DNA of 64,000 bases from Mucilaginibacter phenanthrenivorans (GTDB lineage Bacteria > Bacteroidota > Bacteroidia > Sphingobacteriales > Sphingobacteriaceae). Positions 53,189 through 62,249 of the stretch are shown here, piece by piece. The translations under genes and the position numbers were made by a program. The notes under the pieces are model-generated. The model worked only from the letters and a program-made list of their open reading frames with translations, had not been told where the DNA came from and did not search any database. Each line of letters opens with the position of its first letter. The stretch's first letter is position 1. The stretch is from the NCBI RefSeq assembly GCF_024721155.1, contig NZ_JAHVAP010000006.1:429885-493884 (forward strand), read 5' to 3'.

Positions 53189-53497
53189 TACTTGTGCCTA
53201 AATTCGGTTTGCTAATTTTAAAAAAAAGAGACAGCTTAAATGCCGTCTCATATTGAATAACAATATTACAATAATGTTTGTATTGTTTTCACAAAATAGA
53301 CATACATTTTACGGTATTGTTACAATTTTATTGTCCGGTGCTGAAGAATCAAGAAATCAAGAGCCAAGAATCAAGAGACAGGGGGAGAAAAGAATAAAGG
53401 GACAAGAAGCAAAAGTTAAGAAGAATTTGTAAGCGCCTGACTGTCAAAAAAATCTATAATAGAGTCACCTGATCACGGCCCAGGCAGCTCCGTTTTC
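53189..53497. other. Intergenic region with terminator and AATCAAGA repeats
   Basis: A 309-bp gap. Next to the S41 start lies the hairpin at 53221-53249; then AT-rich sequence and a purine-rich run of degenerate AATCAAGA units (53345-53400) related to the AAGTC/GACTC family. No gene visible. Confidence 0.6.
53221..53249 (-). terminator. Minus-strand terminator
   Basis: Minus strand GAGACGGCA, loop TTTAA, GCTGTCTC followed by a run of T. It would end the transcript of the TPR-like gene, although about 250 bp beyond its stop. Confidence 0.7.
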
Positions 53498-54166
53498 TTA
53501 ATTCTTTAAGTTTTCCTGGCTCTTGTCTTTTAATTCCTGGTTTTTAAGTTCAGCTTTCGTAAGCGGAACCTCGGCATAGCGCACATCGGTTTTTGGCGCG
53601 TTGTTTTTATTTAGCTTGATGTATACCATCTTTTTGTCGATGGCTGCCAGTTCTTCCTTAAGGCCACGCATATTGGCCAGGTCGTGGGCTTCTGACAGAT
53701 CCTGTTGCGCCTGCGGGAAGTCGCCAAGGTCTGATTTTATAGTTGCAAGGTCAATCAGGTTAGCTATGGTATGTTTATCGTCGTTTTGCTGGCGCGATAT
53801 GATGTTGCTTTGCAATAAATACCATTTAGCTTCTGAATACCGGTTTTGCTGGATATAAAGCCTGGCAAGTTCGCTAAAGTTGTAACTCGCGTCGTTATAA
53901 ACCCTGAAGCGCATATTGTGCTGGGCAGTACGCATCACTATATTTTCAGCCGCCTGGAAGCTGTATTCAGTTCTGTCTAAAATAATAGGACGAATTTTAA
54001 CGGTTTTAATTGAAGTATTAAACTTTAACCGGGCCATCGAATTATCGGCGGGAATTTCAATTAAAGGATAGCGTGGGTGCTTTTTTAATCTTAAATCTAC
54101 ACGATACCACTGCGCCGAAGCCGAAAGGCCAAACAAGCAGCAGATAATAAGCAGGATAAATTTCAT
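53498..54166 (-). CDS. Exported TPR-like protein of unknown function
   Basis: A 222-residue protein with a signal peptide (FILLIICCLFGLSASAQ). Residues about 30-90 form a beta-type segment (RVDLRLKKHPRYPLIEI); residues about 95-185 are helical with TPR-like repeats (SFSELARLYIQQNRYSEAKWYL-like YNFSELARLYIQQNRY, then DLATIKSDLGDFPQAQQDLSEA). The C-terminus is charged. No enzyme motif. Divergent from the antiporter gene. Could be an envelope assembly or stress protein. Confidence 0.7.
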   Translation of the reverse strand: MKFILLIICCLFGLSASAQWYRVDLRLKKHPRYPLIEIPADNSMARLKFNTSIKTVKIRPIILDRTEYSFQAAENIVMRTAQHNMRFRVYNDASYNFSELARLYIQQNRYSEAKWYLLQSNIISRQQNDDKHTIANLIDLATIKSDLGDFPQAQQDLSEAHDLANMRGLKEELAAIDKKMVYIKLNKNNAPKTDVRYAEVPLTKAELKNQELKDKSQENLKN

Positions 54167-54331
54167 TTAATCTTTGTCCCCAAGTTTAAATTAACATGCA
54201 AAAGTAAATAATTTTCAATAAAATACAGAATTATGAAAATTGCTGTCATCTTGCGAAAAAATGGCATAGGTTGTTTTATTGGATAAATCAATATATTTAA
54301 ACATTGTATCCCAATTGATTTAAACCAACCA

Positions 54332-55648
54332 ATGACCCAACCTCCCAAAAAAATTGGCCTCTGGACAAGCACCTCGCTGGTGGTTGGCAGTATGATAGGC
54401 GCAGGCGTTTTTATGGTGCCCGCAGCAATGGCATCCTATGGCAGTGTAAGTTTGCTGGGTTGGGTATTCTCGGCAGTCGGTGCATTTTTCCTGGCACGTG
54501 TGTTTAGCAGGCTAAGCTCCATGGTGCCAAAAAGCACAGGCGGCCCGTATGCCTATACCCACCAGGGCTTTGGCGACTTTGCAGGCTTCCTGGTGGCATG
54601 GGGATATTATATCTGCGTAATTACCGCTAACGCCGCCATCACTATTTCATTTGTGAGCGCAATGAGCACCTTTTTCCCGGTACTGCGTGAAAGTGCAGTT
54701 GCTGCGGTTGGAACAGGTTTGGCTGCAATATGGTTCCTGGCGTGGATCAATATGCGCGGTGTGCCTGCATCCGGTAAAATGCAACTCGTTACCACCATTT
54801 TAAAGCTTGCCCCGTTGGCAATTATATCCATCGGTGGTCTTTTCTTTATCCGTCTTGAAAATTTCCACCCTTTTAACAGCAGTGGTGGTTCGGTTTACGA
54901 TGCCATTAACGGGTCTGCAACCATTGCGCTTTTTTCGTTTGTTGGTGTTGAGTGCGCCACCATTCCCGCCGATAGCATTGAAAACTCGGGCAAAACAATC
55001 GCAAGGGCAACCATGCTTGGCCTGGTTATCTGTACGCTGGTATATTTATTGGGGAGCATCAGCATCATGGGCATAATACCGCCCGAAGAACTTAAACATT
55101 CAGTTACGCCTTATGCCGATGCGGCAGTGATCATGTTTGGCAGCAACGCCCGTTACTGGGCAAGCGGTGGTGCAGCAATTGCAGCATTTGGCGCATTAAA
55201 CGGGTGGACGCTTGTTCAAGGCAAACTACCCTACGCCATCGCAAAGGACAAACTGTTCCCTGCTATCTTCGGAAGGCAGAATAAAAAGGGAGCGCCATAC
55301 GTAGGTATCATTATCAGCAGCACCTTTGTTTCCTTATTTATGATGATGAACTACACCAAAGGCATGGTTGAACAATTTAAATTTTTAGTGCTGCTATCTA
55401 CCTTAACAACCCTGGTGCCCTACCTTTTTTGTGCGGCCGCGTTTGTGATCATCCGCTTAAAAATAAAACAAACCAAAGGATTATATACCTCATTGCTGGT
55501 TGGTACGCTTGCGTTCGCCTATTCTATCTGGGCGGTTGCCGGTTCGGGACAAAGCACGGTTTATTGGGGGTTTTTATTGCTGATGGCTGGCATCCCGTTT
55601 TATGTGTGGATAGCTTATAAAAAGAACAGGCAGGTGGATAATAATTAA
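54332..55648 (+). CDS. APC-family amino-acid permease/antiporter (arginine:agmatine-like)
   Basis: A 438-residue transporter with about twelve TM segments. TSLVVGSMIGAGVFMVPAAMASYG is the APC TM1 substrate-binding motif (GxIGxGxF), STGGPYAYTHQGFG the TM3 motif, and ALFSFVGVECATIPADSIENSGKTIARAT the TM6 region. Closest in outline to the AdiC/PotE antiporter group. The substrate is not certain. Its position two genes before the cyanophycin module is suggestive of arginine traffic, which is inference only. Confidence 0.85.
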   Translation: MTQPPKKIGLWTSTSLVVGSMIGAGVFMVPAAMASYGSVSLLGWVFSAVGAFFLARVFSRLSSMVPKSTGGPYAYTHQGFGDFAGFLVAWGYYICVITANAAITISFVSAMSTFFPVLRESAVAAVGTGLAAIWFLAWINMRGVPASGKMQLVTTILKLAPLAIISIGGLFFIRLENFHPFNSSGGSVYDAINGSATIALFSFVGVECATIPADSIENSGKTIARATMLGLVICTLVYLLGSISIMGIIPPEELKHSVTPYADAAVIMFGSNARYWASGGAAIAAFGALNGWTLVQGKLPYAIAKDKLFPAIFGRQNKKGAPYVGIIISSTFVSLFMMMNYTKGMVEQFKFLVLLSTLTTLVPYLFCAAAFVIIRLKIKQTKGLYTSLLVGTLAFAYSIWAVAGSGQSTVYWGFLLLMAGIPFYVWIAYKKNRQVDNN

Positions 55649-55958
55649 CGCGTGTTGAACGTTGGCGAGGTAGCGCACCTACGGAGCGCAAAACTTGATT
55701 TTGATTTTTCTACCAAGATTTGACCCCGATGGGGTCGGGGAAGCACATAAGTAGAATGCCTATCGAACGACTTCTTAATATTTTGATTTTTCTACCAAGA
55801 TTTGACCCCGATGGGGTCGGTGAATCGCATACGTAGAAGATCTGTCGAACATCTTCTTGACAATTCTATTTTTCTGCCGGGGTTTGATCCCGACGTGGAA
55901 TGCATTAAGTTAAACTTGAGGGATGGCGAGTAGCCAATTCTTCCCACAAGCCTTGGTT

Positions 55959-56042
55959 GCCTCACCCTGCCCTCTCCAAAGGAGAGGGTTCTAAATAAGA
56001 GCGAAGCTGAAGTCCTCTCCTTTGGAGAGGATTTAGGTGGGG
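55959..56042. repeat. CCCTCTCC...GGAGAGG palindromic repeat, intergenic copy
   Basis: Second copy of the element that forms the C-terminal codons of the exonuclease gene at 8345-8432; GCCTCACCCTGCCCTCTCC at the left end is identical. Confidence 0.88.
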
Positions 56043-56156
56043 TCAAATGCAATGACATCCTTACTTAACGACATTGACCTACGACGCGCAAAACTTGATT
56101 TTGATTTTTCTACCGGGATTGGTCTCTTTGGGCAATGTCATTAAGTTAAGCTTTTT

Positions 56157-56291
56157 AGCCCTCCTTGTGCGCAGCAAAGGGAGGGCAGGTCCAGCGAAGC
56201 GTCGACCGGGTGGGTAAATCTGCAAGCCCTCCTTGTGCGCAGCAAAGGGAGGGCAGGTCCAGCGAAGCGTCGACCGGGTGGGTAAATCTGC
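56157..56291. repeat. 67-bp tandem duplication
   Basis: Two copies of a unit opening AGCCCTCCTTGTGCGCAGC and closing GGGTGGGTAAATCTGC, at 56157-56223 and 56225-56291. A partly complementary sequence (CACCCCGCCGACGCTGCGC onward) follows at 56355-56395, so copy 2 could form a long hairpin. Confidence 0.85.
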
Positions 56292-56741
56292 GCGCGATGT
56301 TCACGCAATTACGTTCGCGCTAGTGCACTGGCACGAATGCACAACGGTTCGGCTCACCCCGCCGACGCTGCGCTGGATCACCTGCTGCGCAAAGAGGAAA
56401 AAAACAAATCTAATAGGGTTAACTTAGTGACAAGCCCCATGGGCTCGGAATGACGAGCATAAATATCACTGGATGATTTCCCGACAATGACGACCTACCA
56501 TCGGCTCCGTTAGGAGCCAAATATTGGTAGCAAACACAGAAAAAAGATCTTTTGCCCTGTAGGGGCAACACCCCGCTTGTAGTCAATTAAAAAGCGTCCT
56601 CCTCAACGCTGTCTCAATTCCTTTACACTATCCGGATTAGTACTCGCACACAGCCTATTATCGTAATTGATTTGTTACCTCCGAGCCATCAAACCAACGC
56701 GTATTCCCCAAGTCAAACTGTCAAACAAATCAAATTTATTT

Positions 56742-57254
56742 ATGAAAACACTAATCGTTATCACAATTTCATTGTTGTTCACGTCGTTCCTTGTCAAAGC
56801 GCAGGACACTACAAAATTTAGGGCCCAGCCCGACAGCGTTATCAAGCTTATTCCTTTTGGGGAGGGGAGGCATACATCATTTCTTTATACCATCGGCGGG
56901 AAACTTCAAACTCCCGAAGATGTTAAGATCAGGCTATTGAGCTATGCCCCCTCGGCACAGGAATATTCGCAGGCCAAAAATAACCTCACCTGGGGTTATG
57001 TGTCAGGCGGCGGATTTGTTGTGGCGCAGCTTGCGGCGGTAATTGAATTTGCTACCCATAACAAACATGCCGGGGAAACAACTGGGTTTGTAAACGGTCA
57101 GCCGGAATTTATTTACCAGCACCATAGCCTGACCGGTGCCTATGTATTAACCGGTATTGCGACCGGATTTTTAACCGCAGCCATAATTAATTGGGTTAAA
57201 GCAGGAAAACACGGCAACAGGGCATTAAAACTGTATAACCAGCGCTTTGAGTAG
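56742..57254 (+). CDS. Small exported or membrane protein of unknown function
   Basis: 170 residues from the ATG at 56742, chosen because MKTLIVITISLLFTSFLVKA is a signal peptide ending in AQ; the frame upstream to 56667 lacks this logic. Two hydrophobic segments follow (about 85-105, GYVSGGGFVVAQLAAVIEF, and about 130-150, GAYVLTGIATGFLTAAIINW). The rest is polar. No family recognised. Convergent with the isoaspartyl peptidase gene, with a hairpin between them. Confidence 0.65.
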   Translation: MKTLIVITISLLFTSFLVKAQDTTKFRAQPDSVIKLIPFGEGRHTSFLYTIGGKLQTPEDVKIRLLSYAPSAQEYSQAKNNLTWGYVSGGGFVVAQLAAVIEFATHNKHAGETTGFVNGQPEFIYQHHSLTGAYVLTGIATGFLTAAIINWVKAGKHGNRALKLYNQRFE

Positions 57255-57271
57255 GTTAGCAGCAATGTAAG

Positions 57272-57302
57272 GATTTACGAAGTTCTTTAAACTTCGTAAA
57301 TC
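57272..57302. terminator. GATTTACGAAGTT hairpin between convergent genes, copy 2
   Basis: 13-bp perfect stem, loop CTTTA; same family as 32576-32608. It ends 10 bp before the stop codon of the isoaspartyl peptidase gene, a plausible bidirectional terminator. Confidence 0.6.
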
Positions 57303-57311
57303 TGATGTTAG

Positions 57312-58154
57312 CTAAGCAAACACCCAAACACTGTCGTCATACGCCGCCCAAACCATATAAGGATGGGTATCTGCGTGGTAAACTTCACCTTTGCTGGAAA
57401 TGCCAATTATCCCTGCAAAGCCATCATAAGGCTTTAATTCATTAAGCGTTTTTTCTGTAGCCAAAGCCAGCGGCATGCCATCGGTAACCCGGGTTACTAT
57501 ATTTGATGCTACCGCGCCGCTCACAATATCTTCGCCTACACCGGTACATGAAATTCCGGCAAAGGCATTGGCATAATTACCTGCCGTGGTAGCAGAATCA
57601 CTTACCCTGCCGGGGATCTCGAAGCCCTTTCCGCCGGTTGAAGTTGCTGCTGCCAGGTTGCCAAGCGCATCCAGCGCTACACAACCCACAGTACCTAAAC
57701 GAATGGAATCGCTTAGTTTTTTTTCATATTCCTTGCGGCGTTGCGGTATTTCGGGGTTATAATAGTCAAACCCGCTCTCGCGTGCAAAGTCCTGTGCGCC
57801 TTTCCCGCTTAATACACGATCGTCATAAGTCAACAATTTTTCAGCAATGCAGATCGGGTTCTTTACATCCTCGATATTGATCACCCCCGAAAATTTCATG
57901 GTTTTGCCATCCATTAAAGAGGCGCTCAGGCGGATCTTGCCATCGCTCTGGATCTGTGATCCCGTGCCTGCATTAAACAAGTCGCAGTCCTCCAGCAAAG
58001 CCACGGTATAAACAACAGTCTCTAAAGCGGTATGTGTTTGCAGGTATTTATGGCCAAGCTTCACAATTTCGGTAAGTGCATCCTGCTTGGCTTTCTTAAC
58101 TCCCTGGTTAGTCAGCGATTCACTGAAAAAACCACCGTGGATTATTATTTTCAT
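57312..58154 (-). CDS. Isoaspartyl peptidase / L-asparaginase (plant-type Ntn hydrolase)
   Basis: A 280-residue Ntn-hydrolase precursor that self-cleaves before Thr155 in RLGTVGCVALD to give two subunits. It has FNAGTGSQIQ (the GxGS glycine loop) and STGGKGFEIPGRVSDS (substrate binding) as in IaaA. It hydrolyses beta-aspartyl dipeptides and asparagine. Next to cyanophycinase on the same strand, it would finish cyanophycin breakdown by splitting beta-Asp-Arg into Asp and Arg. The starting MKIIIHGGFFSES is somewhat shorter than typical. Confidence 0.93.
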   Translation of the reverse strand: MKIIIHGGFFSESLTNQGVKKAKQDALTEIVKLGHKYLQTHTALETVVYTVALLEDCDLFNAGTGSQIQSDGKIRLSASLMDGKTMKFSGVINIEDVKNPICIAEKLLTYDDRVLSGKGAQDFARESGFDYYNPEIPQRRKEYEKKLSDSIRLGTVGCVALDALGNLAAATSTGGKGFEIPGRVSDSATTAGNYANAFAGISCTGVGEDIVSGAVASNIVTRVTDGMPLALATEKTLNELKPYDGFAGIIGISSKGEVYHADTHPYMVWAAYDDSVWVFA

Positions 58155-58252
58155 AGGTAGATCTATTAGTCCGAAAGTCGGAAAAGTCCGGAAGTCCGAA
58201 AGAAAAAAAGCTTTTTCCTAATCTACAACCTCCAATCACTAGTCTCTGTTCG

Positions 58253-59161
58253 TTAGCTTCCCGGGGAAGTATTCAATAAAGTATCCTCAGCACTGATCGA
58301 TTTCTTGATCATGAGCTGATTGGTTAGCAGGTCGTATTTATCAAATATCGACATAACGCTTACGCGCATATTTTTAATGGATACCGGCGAACCCATCTCT
58401 ACATCGTAAATATTGGTTTCCGCCATTTTGCGGCCGTTTACAAGTATGGTCATTCCTGAACCGATAGCTTCCATCATGGTGCCATCTGTGATCAGCAAGC
58501 CTGCGTCCTCACCCAAACCAATCCCCAACATGCCGGGATTACTGGCTACCGCATACAAAAGCCTGCCTATACGGCCACGCTGAACAAAATGAGTATCAAT
58601 AATGACGGAATCAATAAAGCCTAGCCCGGCTGTGATCTGCACTTCGCCTTTTATCAGCGCCTTGCTGCTTTGCCCGCGGTAGATCATATTGGTTGATGCC
58701 GCCGCTGCCCCTGCCGATGTACCGGCTATCACAAAATGCTCATTCTCGTAGCGGCTTTTCATGATCTGCAGAAACTCCGTCCCGCCAAAAATAGAACTCA
58801 GCCTTAACTGGTCGCCGCCGCTGAACATTACTACATCGCACTTGCGGATGCGTTCTAAATATTCAGGGTTTGATGCATCCTCACGCTTACGGATGTCCAT
58901 TACGCCGATAGGATTAGCCAGCAGGTAGTTGAAGGCTTCTGTATACTCCTCACCAACTAATTCGGGAATTTGCGATGCAGTTGTAATAACCTCAACCTTT
59001 GATGCCGACTGTTTTGCCGATTCGGTAATAATGCGCTTGAGTATGCCTTGTTCAAAAAATTTAAGGTGATCGGGCTTTAAGATATTTTCCTGGGCACCCA
59101 AATTGGTGTTCATGTCAACGGCTCCGCCAATTATTATCAGTTTACCCTTCGGGACAGTCAT
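58253..59161 (-). CDS. cphB: Cyanophycinase
   Basis: A 302-residue S51-type serine exopeptidase that releases beta-Asp-Arg dipeptides from cyanophycin. LIIIGGAVDMN at the start, CDVVMFSGGDQLRLSSIFGGT, the nucleophile Ser in AGTSAGAAAAS, and IDTHFVQRGRIGRLLYAV are CphB signatures. No signal peptide is visible, so it acts on intracellular granules. Divergent from cphA; both flank a short AT-rich region with GATT-type repeats. Confidence 0.95.
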   Translation of the reverse strand: MTVPKGKLIIIGGAVDMNTNLGAQENILKPDHLKFFEQGILKRIITESAKQSASKVEVITTASQIPELVGEEYTEAFNYLLANPIGVMDIRKREDASNPEYLERIRKCDVVMFSGGDQLRLSSIFGGTEFLQIMKSRYENEHFVIAGTSAGAAAASTNMIYRGQSSKALIKGEVQITAGLGFIDSVIIDTHFVQRGRIGRLLYAVASNPGMLGIGLGEDAGLLITDGTMMEAIGSGMTILVNGRKMAETNIYDVEMGSPVSIKNMRVSVMSIFDKYDLLTNQLMIKKSISAEDTLLNTSPGS

Positions 59162-59164
59162 CTT

Positions 59165-59285
59165 TTAGTTAATTAAGTTAGATTAGGATTAATGGCTGAT
59201 TAAGTTAGACTAAGTTGATTGAGTTTATTAAGTTTAACACTACTAAATATTGACTCAATCTAACTCAATCAACCTACTCACTTAA
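59165..59285. repeat. GATTAAGTTAG/CTAACTCAATC inverted array
   Basis: Left arm TTAGTTAATTAAGTTAGATTAGG and GATTAAGTTAGAC; right arm AATCTAACTCAATCAACC. Same family as 15299 and 37443. Occupies the cphB/cphA divergent promoter region. Confidence 0.7.
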
Positions 59286-59316
59286 TCAACCACTCTCCTA
59301 CCACACTACAAATTAA

Positions 59317-59371
59317 AATAAAAACCAGCATAAAGGCAGGCTGTTGTAAATAATAATGCCTTTTTTATGCT
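59317..59371. other. Hairpin in the cphA leader
   Basis: CAGCATAAAGGCA pairs with TGCCTTTTTTATGCTG across a ~22-nt loop, about 75 bp upstream of the cphA ATG. It could be a leader structure or a terminator of a small divergent transcript; T-run is inside the stem. Confidence 0.4.
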
Positions 59372-59445
59372 GAAAAATTTTATTACACTGTTAAGTTTTA
59401 TAGTTTTAAAAGAAAATTGCCCCTTATAAAAATTGCATCGTCCAA

Positions 59446-62073
59446 ATGAAGATAGAAAATATACAAGTATTGCGCGGCCCGAATATCTGGAGCGTTAGTC
59501 GTAAAAAATTGATCCAGATGCGGCTTAACCTACAGGAGATGGAGGACCGCCCGACAAATACCATCGACGGTTTTTATGATCGGCTTGAAAAACTGATGCC
59601 GAGCCTGTACAGTCACCGTTGTTCACCGGGCGTTCCGGGAGGTTTTTTCCAGCGCGTGCAGGCAGGCACCTGGATGGGGCATGTGATTGAACACATCGCT
59701 TTGGAAATCCAGTCGCTGGCCGGTATGGAAACCGGTTTTGGCCGCACCCGCGAAACAAAAACCAAAGGTGTTTACAACGTAGTATTCGCTTATCTTGAAG
59801 AAAAAGTAGGTGTATTTGCTGCGGAATCAGCCGTAGCTATTGCTGAAGCCTTGATAAAAGGGGAAGACTACGATTTGGAGAAAGATATCCAGAAAATGCG
59901 GGAGATCCGCGAAAATACCCGTTTGGGGCCAAGTACCGGGTCGATAGTTGAAGAGGCCATATCGCGGGATATCCCATGGATCAGGCTCAACAATCAATCA
60001 CTGGTCCAGCTGGGCTACGGTAAAAACCAGGTACGCTTCCGCGCCACCATGACCGAGAAAACCAGCAGCATAGCGGTAGACATCGCCAGCAATAAGGACG
60101 AAACCAAGCGCCTTTTACAGGAGCAGGCCATCCCGGTTGCCAAGGGCATTACCATCTCGTCCTTAGAGGGTGTGGATGAGGCCATCCGCAAGGTGGGCTT
60201 CCCCTTAGTATTTAAACCGCTTGACGGCAACCATGGCCGTGGTATTTCCATCAACATCCGCACCCGCGAGGATGCGGTTGCCGCGTATGAACATGCCGCC
60301 CGAATCTCGCGCCGGGTAATAGTGGAGCGCTTTATTACCGGGTATGATTTCCGCGTATTGGTGATAGATAACAAAATGGTAGCCGCCGCCCTGCGCGATC
60401 CTGCGCATGTTAAGGGCGATGGCGTGTCGACCATTCAACAGCTCATCGATACAGAAAACAGTGATCCGCGCCGTGGTTACGGGCACGAAAATGTGCTTAC
60501 CCTGATCACTATAGACCGCGACACGCTTGATCTGCTGGAAAAGAAAAACTATACACTTGACACCGTTCCGGCCAAAGGCGAAAAGGTTTTTGTAAAATCG
60601 ACAGCCAACCTGAGCACCGGCGGCACATCCGTTGATGTAACCGACCATGTACACCCGCAAAATATATTCATCTGCGAACGTATCTCGAAGATCATCGGGC
60701 TGGATATTTGCGGCATAGATATAATGGCCGAGAACCTAACCGAACCGCTTACCGAAAATGGCGGTGTGGTATTGGAAGTAAATGCAGCACCGGGCTTCCG
60801 GATGCACATTGCGCCAAGCGAGGGACTGCCGCGCAACGTTGCCGGGCATGTGATAGATATGCTGTACCCTCCGGGCAAATCGGCACGCATTCCTATCATC
60901 GCCATAACAGGCACCAACGGCAAAACAACTACCACCCGCTTAATAGCGCATATCGTTAAGAATAATGGCCACCGGGTTGGCTTTACCACATCCGATGGTA
61001 TCTACGTGCAAAACACCATGATGCTGAAGGGCGATACCACCGGCCCGGTTAGCTCCGAATTTATACTGAAAGACCCTACAGTAGATTTTGCAGTACTTGA
61101 AACCGCACGTGGCGGTATCCTGCGCTCCGGCTTAGGTTTTGGTTTTTGCGACATAGGCGTAGTAACCAATATCCAGGAGGATCACCTTGGTTTGGCAGAT
61201 ATCCATACCCTTGATGACCTTACCCGTGTAAAGGGCGTGGTTGTTGACTCTATTAAAAAAGACGGCTGGGCAGTGTTAAATGCCGATAATGAATATTGCG
61301 TGCGCATGGGTAAAAACGCGCATTGCAAGGTGGCCTATTTCAGCCTGAATGAAAATAACGCCATCATTAAATCGCATTGTAAAAAGGGCGGCATTGCCTG
61401 TATTTACGAGAACGGTTTTATCACCATTCAAAAAGGCGACTGGAAGATCCGCGTACAACGTACCACACTGATCCCGATAACCTTTGGCGGCACCGTTCCG
61501 TTCATGATCGAGAATGTGCTGGCGGCTACACTGGCAACCTACCTGTACGACTTTAAGACTGACGATATCAAGATCTCATTGGAAACCTTTATCCCGTCGG
61601 CAGCGCAAACACCGGGCAGGATGAACATCTTTAACTTTAAGGACTTCCGCTTTATGATCGATTTTGCGCATAACCCGGCAGGCTTTAAGGGCATCAAGGC
61701 ATTCCTGGATCATATCGATTCGCCGTTAAAGATCGGCATCATAGCCGGTACAGGCGACAGGCGCGACGAGGATATCCGCGAATTGGGCAAACTCTCTGCC
61801 GAGATGTTTGATTACATCATCCTCCGCCAGGAAAAACACCTGCGCGGCCGTACCGCCGAAAACATCCTGACGTTATTGATTGAGGGGATTGAGTCGGTGG
61901 ATATCGATAAGAAATTCGAGATCATTCCTAACGAGGTGGATGCCATTAAGCACTCCATGAGCCTTGCCAAACCCGGTACGTTTATAGTTGCCCTAAGCGA
62001 TGTAATTGACAACGCCATCGAAACCGTACAAAACTATCAAGAGCAGGAGAGAAACGGGACGTTTAATATGTAA
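59446..62073 (+). CDS. cphA: Cyanophycin synthetase
   Basis: An 875-residue enzyme that builds multi-L-arginyl-poly-L-aspartate. The N-terminal domain (1 to about 160) has QVLRGPNIWS and VIEHIALEIQSLAG. The ATP-grasp domain (about 200-470) has FPLVFKPLDGNHGRGI and VVLEVNAAPGFRMH. The Mur-ligase-like domain (about 485 to the end) has IAITGTNGKTTTTRLI, ARGGILRSGLGF, and DFAHNPAGFKG. All three parts are complete, so it should be bifunctional for Asp and Arg addition. It is divergent from cphB and iaaA-type genes. The usual start KIENIQVLRG supports the ATG at 59446. Confidence 0.97.
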   Translation: MKIENIQVLRGPNIWSVSRKKLIQMRLNLQEMEDRPTNTIDGFYDRLEKLMPSLYSHRCSPGVPGGFFQRVQAGTWMGHVIEHIALEIQSLAGMETGFGRTRETKTKGVYNVVFAYLEEKVGVFAAESAVAIAEALIKGEDYDLEKDIQKMREIRENTRLGPSTGSIVEEAISRDIPWIRLNNQSLVQLGYGKNQVRFRATMTEKTSSIAVDIASNKDETKRLLQEQAIPVAKGITISSLEGVDEAIRKVGFPLVFKPLDGNHGRGISINIRTREDAVAAYEHAARISRRVIVERFITGYDFRVLVIDNKMVAAALRDPAHVKGDGVSTIQQLIDTENSDPRRGYGHENVLTLITIDRDTLDLLEKKNYTLDTVPAKGEKVFVKSTANLSTGGTSVDVTDHVHPQNIFICERISKIIGLDICGIDIMAENLTEPLTENGGVVLEVNAAPGFRMHIAPSEGLPRNVAGHVIDMLYPPGKSARIPIIAITGTNGKTTTTRLIAHIVKNNGHRVGFTTSDGIYVQNTMMLKGDTTGPVSSEFILKDPTVDFAVLETARGGILRSGLGFGFCDIGVVTNIQEDHLGLADIHTLDDLTRVKGVVVDSIKKDGWAVLNADNEYCVRMGKNAHCKVAYFSLNENNAIIKSHCKKGGIACIYENGFITIQKGDWKIRVQRTTLIPITFGGTVPFMIENVLAATLATYLYDFKTDDIKISLETFIPSAAQTPGRMNIFNFKDFRFMIDFAHNPAGFKGIKAFLDHIDSPLKIGIIAGTGDRRDEDIRELGKLSAEMFDYIILRQEKHLRGRTAENILTLLIEGIESVDIDKKFEIIPNEVDAIKHSMSLAKPGTFIVALSDVIDNAIETVQNYQEQERNGTFNM

Positions 62074-62130
62074 AGGTTGATTTCGGAATTCGGATTTTGT
62101 ATTTCGGAATTAAAGGTATTCTATCAAACT

Positions 62131-62225
62131 TTGTCATTGCGAGCGCAGCGTGGCAACCTCGTCGCAAGCATGGCCGATTTGCAGGCCACGAGGTTGCTTC
62201 GTCGCTACGCTTCTCGCAATGACAA
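62131..62225. repeat. TGTCATTGCGAG palindromic repeat, copy 3
   Basis: TTGTCATTGCGAGCGCAGCG at the left, CTCGCAATGACAA at the right, with inner CAACCTCGT/ACGAGGTTG arms; third copy of the family at 22277 and 25497. It lies in the 176-bp gap between cphA and the GDPD-like gene. Confidence 0.88.
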
Positions 62226-62249
62226 TAGTATTTAATAAACAAAAGCGCT

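Larger units (their letters stand above)
55649..56741. repeat. 1.1-kb repeat island
   Basis: Gene-free stretch made of several repeat families. It contains three tandem, diverging units of TTTTTCTACCAAGATTTGAC with CCCCGATGGGGTC palindromes at ~87-bp spacing (55695-55900), a CTCTCC/GGAGAG palindrome (55959-56042), two near-identical 67-bp units (56157-56223 and 56225-56291), and a forward AATATTGGTAG unit (56498-56580). The short sequence AATGTCATTAAGTTAAG at 56135-56151 recurs at 63928-63944. No gene is supported. Confidence 0.8.

Noticed and set aside
56233..56427. 64-codon frame in the repeat island
   Set aside because: Built from the 67-bp duplication and its complementary partner; no independent support.
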